Position numbers and translations under genes: made by a program. This document shows positions 19,101 through 25,843 of a stretch of 37,680 nt of DNA, piece after piece. The notes beneath the pieces are model-generated. The model ran no database searches. It had not been told where the DNA came from and saw only the letters and a list, made by a program, of their open reading frames with translations. Position 1 is the stretch's first letter. Each line of letters begins with the position of its first letter. This DNA comes from Burkholderiaceae bacterium (GTDB taxonomy: Bacteria; Pseudomonadota; Gammaproteobacteria; Burkholderiales; Burkholderiaceae): assembly GCA_947450605.1 (NCBI GenBank), contig CANFWB010000013.1, forward strand, positions 1 through 37,680, read 5' to 3'.

Positions 19101-20513
19101 ATCCTCGAATGTCAACTTCGAGGTTTGCATAGGGCGATTAACTGAAGCAATAGCACCCTCCTCTACTACTGGCTTAGCAGGTAGGCCGCTTTGCAATAGC
19201 GTTAAAGCCAAGTTATCGCGCAAGATTTCATCTTGCTGATATTTGGACCACATACCACCGAGGCGTTGCAATGGTGCGAGAGAGCGCATGCCCAGCAATA
19301 TACAAGCCGCTAATTCACCATTGGTGAGGTGATGCCCAATAACCAGCCAGGCACCTAAGGCCACAATCAGCATATTCATTAGTGGCGAGAAGATGTTGCC
19401 AATACCCGCCGACATATCTAAAGCGTAAGTCACGCGCGACATGAGGCGCGCACAGCCCTCTTGTAAGCGCTCATAACGACGCAACATCAATGACTCCATC
19501 GTCATCGATTTCAGGGTATGCACATTCGTAAGGGTTTCATTTAAGAAATTAGCCCGCCGTAAGTCCGCCTGCTTTTGTTCTTTAATCAGAATCGGGTCAT
19601 CATGACCATTCTTCCAAGTAATAAAGATGAAGACGACATAGCCGGCAGTGAGTAGCAAACCTACCCAAGGGCTCAATATAAAAACGATCAACACGTAGAT
19701 CAGGGTAAAAGGCAAATCCATCAACTGCTGGAATGTTTGACCCGAGTAGTGATACTTCAAGGTAGAAACAGACTTATAGTCATCCATCACCGTACCCGTT
19801 CCTTTGCGCTCGAAGTCATGCAAAGGCTCTGCCAAGGCGCGCTCAGTTACCGCCAACATCGCTTTATGCTCAAAGCGGGCTGAGATCCAAGCGGTGGTGT
19901 AGGAGCGCACCATCCGGATGAGCGACTCCAACGCGACAGCAATACCCACAGCAAACGCAATCAGACCCAAGGTATCTAGAGACTGGTGCGGCAAGATCCG
20001 GTCATACAACTGGAGCATGAGCAAGGGGAATGCTAATGCCAGAATATTGATGACGATGCTTGAAGCAATGATGGTCGATTGCTCACCAGAGAATGGAGAG
20101 AGTTGCGCCACTGCACGCTGCTCTTGAGTGGGATTACGAAATTGCGCAAAGCGCTCACGGATCTTTTGAACATCTGCCTGAAATGCCTGCCACTCGGTAG
20201 ATGCTGCCTGCCGTAGTTTCTGTTTACGAGCCACTAACAAGGGGTAGAAATAAGCCGGCTTGAGTTTACTAAGCCAATGGAGTGCCAATTGTTTAGCATC
20301 AGACCAAGAGGAGATGGGTTGCCCTTGTAGATTTTTACTAGACCGATGCAGGTGCTGGCACACAATCCGCAAGTCATCACGCAACTGCCGATAGAGCGCC
20401 GTGCCGAGCTTTTGCATCAGTACCGAGAGTAATCCCAAAAGTAACAATGATTGACGCCACCCTTGTTGAATGGAATTGCCACAGCGTTTCATCAATTGAC
20501 TGAATGTGTTCAT
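16191..20513 (-). CDS. Double-length fused type I secretion ABC exporter
   Basis: A 1440-residue protein holding two complete exporter halves. The order is: N-terminal region (1-140), first membrane domain (about 145-420), NBD1 (about 465-690), a C39-peptidase-like domain without the catalytic Cys and His (about 745-845), second membrane domain (about 890-1165) and NBD2 (about 1208-1430). NBD1 is degenerate: Walker A GESGSGRST has Arg507 for Lys, the signature is MPPGYRQR (605-612), the Walker B glutamate is Asp630, and the switch His is Gln661. NBD2 keeps Walker A GPNGGGKST (1245-1253), Glu1374 and His1405, but its signature is LPSSLKQK. One consensus-like and one crippled ATP site are expected, as in heterodimeric exporters. 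Type I exporters are normally half-size homodimers of about 550-750 residues, so the fusion is notable. It should export the adhesin with the HlyD and TolC-like partners. Confidence 0.9.
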   Translation of the reverse strand: MNTFSQLMKRCGNSIQQGWRQSLLLLGLLSVLMQKLGTALYRQLRDDLRIVCQHLHRSSKNLQGQPISSWSDAKQLALHWLSKLKPAYFYPLLVARKQKLRQAASTEWQAFQADVQKIRERFAQFRNPTQEQRAVAQLSPFSGEQSTIIASSIVINILALAFPLLMLQLYDRILPHQSLDTLGLIAFAVGIAVALESLIRMVRSYTTAWISARFEHKAMLAVTERALAEPLHDFERKGTGTVMDDYKSVSTLKYHYSGQTFQQLMDLPFTLIYVLIVFILSPWVGLLLTAGYVVFIFITWKNGHDDPILIKEQKQADLRRANFLNETLTNVHTLKSMTMESLMLRRYERLQEGCARLMSRVTYALDMSAGIGNIFSPLMNMLIVALGAWLVIGHHLTNGELAACILLGMRSLAPLQRLGGMWSKYQQDEILRDNLALTLLQSGLPAKPVVEEGAIASVNRPMQTSKLTFEDVHYRFPGSKTELFSGLNLTVQPGEFLAIKGESGSGRSTLLQLMAGVLHPTQGEVLIDDANIQSIPLAELSEHVAYLPQKAMMFEGSLLDNVSVFEPSRVDRALATAKMLGLGDFVAKMPRGWDSPVGDTAADAMPPGYRQRIAIVRALSNQPNIILFDDATSVMDSDGDATFLKFMEAVRGKVTVVLVSQRPSFLRLADRTLYLRDGHLHEVEPNQVSSIREASAVQGSTPATAPSEAVTGMVGSGSAHYRAIPTGEYFDSPFKGGVIDTQRWHHTHQTVANNFKVQTDLSGCLALLLKLINARGTAREVAESLPYYTDSLDLTSFHNAMSQMGYKTNEVNCSLGMLEPRSLPCLFVPDEGMAFIAMGRLGKQMRISDSEQGEVRFETNLAISGRAFFFELAEANVNDTRSWVGRVLMRFSPLIGQATLSALVSGLVLMSGPLFLSIVYSTVIPSGAKDTLIYLTIGATIGLGAGYYFMRHRARILAYISGRIEYLFGATILQQVLQMSPVYTERASVGSQTSRLQSFEAIRDLFTGPLASTMLESPATLVFLIALSIMNPVSLLIFAIMAAVYALLYWSFSGVTHDRVAAVSRAVTKRNEFIVEMVGKMRIIRECGAQQLWLERFREISANATMASYKAEQISSLLVAISYFVMMLSALMIVTATVPSVIMQTVSAGALIASMLLMWRVLSPIQTIFTNMTRIERVRSATLQIDNLMKIQGERQETATSLVSRGLEGGIEFARVSFRYSMNVDPALIGVEFRVAPGEMIAISGPNGGGKSTLLKLILGMYQPQAGSILIDNVDLRQLDPVELRRSIGYAPQDTQLFRATIAQNLRLARPDASDDEVYQALDMAGALEQIMALPRGIEYRVGDNTNELPSSLKQKLSLARAYLTRAPIMLFDEPGAGLDDYGDQKFMETLRALKGKATVLFISHRPSHIRLADTLLVMDKGYLRAAGPPDVLLKQPAAA

Positions 20514-20542
20514 ACCTTAGTTCACCTTGAGAGGAATGATTC

Positions 20543-22264
20543 CTATGGTTTGGTTTGTGAGTTGGGTACGCTTGGGCTAGCAGGCGCTGCAGGCGTTATC
20601 GTATTAATCACGTTAAATGGCTGCTCGGGCGACTGAAGGGGTTTTTGATTTAAAGATGCACCGCCCGTATTTTCATACATTGGCTGGCCTGCTTTATTCA
20701 CACCAACGGCGGGTTTCTTATCAAAGGCAGAGTCGGCCTTATCAGCCGCTTCAGTCCAACGTGCATCACCCTTAGGTAACTTACCGCCACCGAGACAAGG
20801 GTCGTTATCTAACTTGGTGCCGCCGCCAATCGCTTTAAATAATCCCACCGATGCGGCCAACTGATCGTTGCGGGCACTGATGGCTGAATCTTCGGCAGAC
20901 AAGACCGTGCGCTGGATTTCATAAAGCTGGACAAAGTCCATGCCGCCTCGCTCAACCACTTTGGCACTCATTGTCGCCAAAAGTTGCGCGCGATTACGGG
21001 ATTCATTTAAGGCGTCGTATTGCTTTGCCGTTAAGTTCACACCTGCCAAGCCATCCTCTACATCTCGCATGGAAGCCAATACGGTATTCGCGTAGGCTTC
21101 GAGCAATTCCACATTCTTGGCACTGGCTACCTGGATCTCACCACGACGTCGACCACCATCAAATACGTTTTGCACTAAGTTAGTGGAGATGTTGTAGAAC
21201 AGACTCTGTGGCATGGTGAGCGTGGAGAGTAAAAAACTGCCGTATCCACCAGCACCAGTCAATGCAAAGGTAGGCAATAAATTCGCTCTAGCAGAATAGA
21301 GGTCAGCTTTTGAGGCCTCCAAGGCCGCCTCTGCACGCCGTATATCGGGTCTGCGACATAGCAAGTCCGATGGTAATCCGGGCTCTACGAGTGGCACCTT
21401 GACTCCCTTAAGGGATCTGACTTTTAACTTCAAAGTCGATGGCGTTCTGCCCACCAAAGCGGCCAAGCGGTTGAAAGCACGCTCACGCTGTAAGCGCAGA
21501 TTGGTGACCAAAGCATCGGTATTGGTTTGCAAAATCAATTGTTGCGACAGATCAATAATGGTGGCATCACCACGATCTACTCGGCGCTCTAAGCCTTTGC
21601 CGACTGCCCGAATCGCTTCTAGATTGCGCTCTCCCACAGTGATGCGCTCGTCTAATGAGATCACCTGAAAGTACACGGTGGCGGTATCGCCCACTAAACT
21701 CAAGGCTACTGCTTGTCGGTTGTATTCACTAGCCAGCGCTTGTGAAAATGCAGATGAGGTATTAAAGCCTTTCTTACCCCACAGATCCACTTCATAGTTA
21801 GCCAGGAGGCCAACCTGCCACACGGGCTGACTTCCCCATTGCGAGGTATTAGCGGCATAGCCTGGGCCTAAGCCAGGCGCTTGATTTTTATAAGCGCCAG
21901 TTGCATCAATAGTAGGTGATTCGTAAGACTTGACTACATCCGCTTGCGCACGGGTTTGTGCTACTCGCGCCACCGCAATCCGTAAATCATAGTTATTCGT
22001 TAAGGCGGTATCTACCAAGCCATTGAGCTCTTCACTTTCAAAGTCTTGCCACCACAATTCTTTAGGACGAGGTAACTGTGATTCCACTGGTGGCGTTTTA
22101 TATGAACTGGGCAACCAGCGAACATACTCCGGCCCATTCGGTGCATCGCCCTCATTCACAATGGGGTTAGTGCATCCTGAAAAAACCATAGCCAGACAGA
22201 CCCAATAAATGGGGAGTCGTCTCTTCTGAACGGCCTGTGATGAAAGAATGAAATTAGCAGCCAA
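20543..22264 (-). CDS. TolC/NodT-like outer-membrane channel lipoprotein
   Basis: A 573-residue outer-membrane factor. A signal with a lipobox (MVFSGC, Cys near residue 31) marks it as a lipoprotein of the NodT type. Two repeats of the outer-membrane efflux domain follow (about 75-270 and 290-475), with typical features such as LGLIDTAL-like helices (ELNGLVDTALTNNYDL), LPSDLLCRRPDIRRAEAAL and the C-terminal RTVLSAEDSAISARNDQLAASVGLFKAIGGG (written here in shorter pieces: SAEDSAISARNDQ, then LFKAIGGG). The last 80 residues are Pro/Asn-rich and unassigned. It is the first gene of the minus-strand locus, 29 bases before the fused ABC gene, and would form the outer channel. The start is uncertain: the best frame begins with TTG at 22264, with no good Shine-Dalgarno and a palindrome immediately upstream. 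Confidence 0.9.
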   Translation of the reverse strand: MAANFILSSQAVQKRRLPIYWVCLAMVFSGCTNPIVNEGDAPNGPEYVRWLPSSYKTPPVESQLPRPKELWWQDFESEELNGLVDTALTNNYDLRIAVARVAQTRAQADVVKSYESPTIDATGAYKNQAPGLGPGYAANTSQWGSQPVWQVGLLANYEVDLWGKKGFNTSSAFSQALASEYNRQAVALSLVGDTATVYFQVISLDERITVGERNLEAIRAVGKGLERRVDRGDATIIDLSQQLILQTNTDALVTNLRLQRERAFNRLAALVGRTPSTLKLKVRSLKGVKVPLVEPGLPSDLLCRRPDIRRAEAALEASKADLYSARANLLPTFALTGAGGYGSFLLSTLTMPQSLFYNISTNLVQNVFDGGRRRGEIQVASAKNVELLEAYANTVLASMRDVEDGLAGVNLTAKQYDALNESRNRAQLLATMSAKVVERGGMDFVQLYEIQRTVLSAEDSAISARNDQLAASVGLFKAIGGGTKLDNDPCLGGGKLPKGDARWTEAADKADSAFDKKPAVGVNKAGQPMYENTGGASLNQKPLQSPEQPFNVINTITPAAPASPSVPNSQTKP

Positions 22265-22269
22265 AGTAA

Positions 22270-22281
22270 TAACTTAAGTTA
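22270..22281. promoter_or_regulatory. Palindrome at the start of the tolC-like gene
   Basis: TAACTTAAGTTA is a perfect 12-base palindrome a few bases upstream of the TTG start. It runs on into GTTATATAA, the same half-site seen between fecR and the adhesin. A regulator bound here would block translation initiation or transcription of the whole secretion locus. Confidence 0.4.
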
Positions 22282-22366
22282 TATAAGGAATCACTCCATT
22301 AGACCAAGCTGTAACTTTTCCCCTATAGTAGAAGCCGATTTATCTTATTAGTATTTTTCTACCAAT

Positions 22367-22395
22367 TTGAGTAGTGTATTCAGACTAAATACAAT
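22367..22395 (+). promoter_or_regulatory. Sigma-70-like promoter for the GAF/HD-GYP gene
   Basis: TTGAGT (22367-22372) and TACAAT (22390-22395) are separated by 17 bases, the ideal spacing for a housekeeping promoter. Transcription would begin near 22402 and read into the GAF/HD-GYP gene. The shared intergenic region (22265-22404) is divergent with the tolC-like gene. Confidence 0.6.
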
Positions 22396-22413
22396 TTCTT
22401 ACTTTTGTTGATA

Positions 22414-24057
22414 ATGATTGCACCCCATTTAAAGATGCCTGTCATGACTCAAGACACTATTAGTAAAGCCTTAATGCAGCAACTACTCAAGATCGGCTCC
22501 TCATTGAGTAGCGAGAAAGATATTGACCAACTGCTGGAGAATATTCTTCAGGCTGCGATGCAAATTACCAATGCTGATGGCGGCACTCTGTATAGATTGA
22601 CCGATGACGCACATTTAAAGTTTGAGATTCTCCATACCAAAAGTAAGGGCGTCCACATCGGTGGAAAAAGTGGCAAGCCTGTCATGATTCCCCCCATGCC
22701 TTTACACCGAGAAAATGGTGAGCAAGAACTGAGTAAAGTAGCCTGCTTTGCAGTGCACAAAGATCAAACTGTCAACATTCCCGATGCCTACAACGCCGAA
22801 GGATTCGACTTCACAGGCACCCATAAATTTGATGCGGCAAATAACTACCGCTCGGTATCCTTCTTGACAATACCAATGAAGAATCATGAATCTGAAATCA
22901 TTGGCGTACTCCAACTACTCAATGCGACTGATCCACAGACCGGTCAAATCATCCCCTTCTCGGAAGATAGCCAGGAGATTGTGGAGGCCTTGGGCTCTCA
23001 AGCCGCAGTTGCCCTTACCAACCGCATTCTGATTTTGCATTTAGAGGAATTATTTGAATCCTTTATCGGCCTGATTAACCACGCGATTGACGATAAGTCA
23101 CCCTACACTGGCGGCCATTGCAACCGCGTACCCGACTTAACCTTAATGCTGGCCGATGCCGTGAATCGTTGCCATGTTGGGCCTTTAGCCAACTTCTCGA
23201 TGGACGATAAGGATCGCCAAGAACTCAAGATTGCCGGCTTGCTACATGACTGCGGCAAGATTACGACACCAGTGCACGTCGTTGATAAAGCCACTAAGCT
23301 TGAGAAAATCTTTGATCGCATTGCATTAATTGAAGTGCGGGCTGAAGTAGTCTTACGCGATATTCAGCTCAAACTTGCTCAAGACTTCATCGGCGAGACT
23401 GAGGCAGAAGAACAACGTCAGCAACTGATTGAGGATTACAACTTCTTAAGCCACTGCAATATTGGCGGTGAGTTTATGAAAGACCCTGATGTACAGCGGG
23501 TTCATGACATCGCTCAACGCTATATCTGGCAAGATATTTCAGGTCAACATCACCCCTTCTTAAGTGATGAAGAAATTACCAATCTGACTATTCGCGCAGG
23601 CACTTTAAATAATGAAGAGCGTCAAATTATTAATCATCACATTGATCTGACGATTAGCATGTTAGAAAAACTGCCATGGCCTAAGCATTTGAAAAACGTC
23701 ACCGAGTACGCTGGTGGTCACCATGAAAAAATGGATGGTAAAGGTTATCCAAAAGGACTGACGCGTGAACAAATGTCAGTACCCGCTCGTTGCATGGGCA
23801 TTGCCGATATTTTTGAAGCCTTAACTGCCAAAGATCGTCCGTACAAAAAAGGCAAGACCCTGAGTGAGTCTTTAGAAATCCTTGGCAAGATGAAATTAGG
23901 TCACCACGTCGATCCTGACCTCTTTGATATCTTCATTTGGGAAAAGGTCTACGAGCAGTATGCCAATCAATTCTTAGACCAAAGCCAGATTGATGTAGTG
24001 GATGTGAATCAGATTCCGGGATACAACCCACCGCCAGCAGATTACAAAGTAGCTTAG
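22414..24057 (+). CDS. GAF and HD-GYP domain protein (probable c-di-GMP phosphodiesterase)
   Basis: About 547 residues. An N-terminal GAF domain (about 30-210) should bind a small ligand, and an HD-GYP domain (about 215-525) should hydrolyse c-di-GMP. The metal motif HDCGK (near 280) and HHEKMDGKGYP (near 437) are intact, as are later DIFEALTAKDRPYK residues. Between HDCGK and the next conserved HH there are about 130 residues instead of the usual ~30, so roughly 100 residues are inserted. Starts are uncertain: ATG at 22414, 22435 and 22444 are all in frame and none has a strong Shine-Dalgarno; the promoter at 22367-22395 fits each. It is divergent from the secretion locus, suggesting joint control with adhesin export. 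A perfect hairpin terminator overlaps its stop codon. Confidence 0.87.
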   Translation: MIAPHLKMPVMTQDTISKALMQQLLKIGSSLSSEKDIDQLLENILQAAMQITNADGGTLYRLTDDAHLKFEILHTKSKGVHIGGKSGKPVMIPPMPLHRENGEQELSKVACFAVHKDQTVNIPDAYNAEGFDFTGTHKFDAANNYRSVSFLTIPMKNHESEIIGVLQLLNATDPQTGQIIPFSEDSQEIVEALGSQAAVALTNRILILHLEELFESFIGLINHAIDDKSPYTGGHCNRVPDLTLMLADAVNRCHVGPLANFSMDDKDRQELKIAGLLHDCGKITTPVHVVDKATKLEKIFDRIALIEVRAEVVLRDIQLKLAQDFIGETEAEEQRQQLIEDYNFLSHCNIGGEFMKDPDVQRVHDIAQRYIWQDISGQHHPFLSDEEITNLTIRAGTLNNEERQIINHHIDLTISMLEKLPWPKHLKNVTEYAGGHHEKMDGKGYPKGLTREQMSVPARCMGIADIFEALTAKDRPYKKGKTLSESLEILGKMKLGHHVDPDLFDIFIWEKVYEQYANQFLDQSQIDVVDVNQIPGYNPPPADYKVA

Positions 24058-24090
24058 TAGCCTATATTTAGGCTACTAACTGCTGTTTTT
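24054..24090 (+). terminator. Rho-independent terminator after the GAF/HD-GYP gene
   Basis: A perfect 11-base stem (24054-24064 with 24069-24079) closes a 4-base TATT loop, and a run of five T follows at 24086-24090. The left arm includes the TAG stop codon. It separates two convergent genes and may act on both. Confidence 0.75.
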
Positions 24091-24124
24091 CGACTTAATA
24101 GTTGGTTTTTAAACCAGTCAGCAT

Positions 24125-25678
24125 TTAATACATTCGCGTATTGCTCACCCTGCGAATCTCAGTCACAGGCAATTGCGCTATGTCACGCAACTTCTCGTAC
24201 TTCTCTTTACCCAAATCCAGCAATGACTCTACTTGGGCATAAGAGGATGCGACAAAGCGATCGCCATTTTCTGCGCTCTTACGCAGTACGCCAAACTCTA
24301 CGCGGCTACGCTCATCCACACTGAGCTTGCTAACTAAATCTTTGGTTGCCCAGATGCTGCCATGTCTTGCAAAATCACTTAAACGCGATGCTTGGTTAAT
24401 CGTATTACCCAGTACGGCAAACTCAATATGGTTGGCAGACTGGAAGCTACCCAACCACTCTTGCCCTTCATGCAAACCAATATTGAGTTGAAGCTCTGTA
24501 AACCAATTTTTCTTGAGCTGCCACTCGGAGCTAATTTTTCTCATGGCGAGGCGTAACTCATCTGCACAAGCGACTGCATTAAACAGATAATTGCTCTCAG
24601 CCTGCGGGAAAAAATAATAGACCACGCCATCACCCACATGTTTGCCATGGGTGCCCGTATATTTACGCAAAATCGGCCCCATCGTTGCCCAGATCTGATT
24701 AATCAAAGCAAAGTATTCATCTGGGGGTAACTCAGAGCAAATGCGTACAGAGTTCTGCAAATCCGCCACCAGCACCGCTAAAGGCGTCATCACAGGCAGA
24801 CGCTTATTCAAGAGCGACTGAATGACCTGATCACGGCGCGATAAGAAATTGAGTAAATCATCGCCACGCTCTACGGCAGGCGCATGAACCACCAAAATAC
24901 CTTCGCGGAAATACACGGCATACACCCGGAAACAATCGTATTGACCGGCGGCATTCTTTTGAAAGAACTCCATCTCATTGACGGTCTGCTCATGACCGTC
25001 CTCGGCAAACACAATCCCCTCCATCAGCGACAAGGACTCAGGATCGTTATCTTGCACTAATTTACTTAAGGCATGTGATGAGACGCGTGCACTGGCGAGC
25101 TGTAATAACAAAGCAACCAAAGCCTTTTGATCCTCAAGGGCTAAACGCACATCAGGACGTGATAACAATTGGAGCAAATTACGCTCGGCACTTTTTGCTG
25201 GGACCGCCTCAAAACCGAAGATGGATTTTCTGGCGGGCTCATTAAACCAAGTCAGCTCAAAGTTGTAATTGAGCATATAGGCGGGGTGCGCCAAAGTATC
25301 CAAAGATAAAGAAAGATTGCCTAGGGCATTGGGCATTGGATTGCTTGCGCGCGCAGGGCTCACTTTGGATGGGCCGCGAACAGGACGTGCTCCGACCGCC
25401 TCCAATTGCAACTCTGACACCTCTAGCAAAGCATCCGTTTGAGCTAAGCGCTCTGCGACTTGCACCATGGATAAGCCTTGCGACTTCAGAATTTGGACAG
25501 CCTGGACTCGCTCTAGTGCGTCATCCGGAAAGAAACCCAATACTCTAGCCCCGCCCTCATCTGCATTCGCAGTCAGTGACTGTACAACCGGCTTAGGCAA
25601 TATCCCAAGCTGGATGTAGTTATTGAGGGTGGCACGCGATATACCGGTTTGGTCTATCAGCGCCTTGCTAGAAATCAT
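24125..25678 (-). CDS. MerR-type HTH, PAS and class III cyclase fusion
   Basis: A 517-residue protein from ATG 25678 (an ATG at 25720 adds 14 residues). The N-terminus is a MerR-type helix-turn-helix (MISSKALIDQTGISRATLNN...LGILPKP). A PAS-like region (near 130-190) and a linker follow, then a class III cyclase domain (about 300-480): LVADLQNSVRIC for the first metal strand, GKHVGDGVVYYF with lysine and metal aspartate, NIGLHEGQEWLG, and FAVLGNTINQASRL with the conserved Asn and Arg. The usual Asp or Thr that pairs with the substrate lysine is Ala, so substrate preference is uncertain. It could be a DNA-binding protein that makes or senses a cyclic nucleotide. The shorter start is preferred because it begins at the conserved helix and leaves the repeat sites in the promoter. 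Confidence 0.82.
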   Translation of the reverse strand: MISSKALIDQTGISRATLNNYIQLGILPKPVVQSLTANADEGGARVLGFFPDDALERVQAVQILKSQGLSMVQVAERLAQTDALLEVSELQLEAVGARPVRGPSKVSPARASNPMPNALGNLSLSLDTLAHPAYMLNYNFELTWFNEPARKSIFGFEAVPAKSAERNLLQLLSRPDVRLALEDQKALVALLLQLASARVSSHALSKLVQDNDPESLSLMEGIVFAEDGHEQTVNEMEFFQKNAAGQYDCFRVYAVYFREGILVVHAPAVERGDDLLNFLSRRDQVIQSLLNKRLPVMTPLAVLVADLQNSVRICSELPPDEYFALINQIWATMGPILRKYTGTHGKHVGDGVVYYFFPQAESNYLFNAVACADELRLAMRKISSEWQLKKNWFTELQLNIGLHEGQEWLGSFQSANHIEFAVLGNTINQASRLSDFARHGSIWATKDLVSKLSVDERSRVEFGVLRKSAENGDRFVASSYAQVESLLDLGKEKYEKLRDIAQLPVTEIRRVSNTRMY

Positions 25679-25680
25679 CG

Positions 25681-25842
25681 ATCTATCTGTCCAATTAAAA
25701 AATGATGGCCGGGGGATCATTTATACAGACAATAGTTTTATTTAGACAGTATCTATCTGTCTAAAAGTAGATAAGTACTAATAATTAGTTGTCTAATTGC
25801 AACAAATAAAACGATTTAATAGATGAATTATTTAAATAGACA
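25681..25842. promoter_or_regulatory. Operator cluster upstream of the MerR-type/cyclase gene
   Basis: A perfect inverted repeat, TTTAGACAG (25741-25749) and CTGTCTAAA (25757-25765), has a 7-base spacer. An 11-base direct repeat, ATCTATCTGTC, occurs at 25681-25691 and 25751-25761, 70 bases apart. Further TGTCTA/TAGACA hexamers are at 25790-25795 and 25837-25842. Such clusters are typical of autoregulated promoters; the MerR-type protein just downstream is the obvious candidate to bind. No strong -35/-10 pair was identified. Confidence 0.6.
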
Positions 25843-25843
25843 C

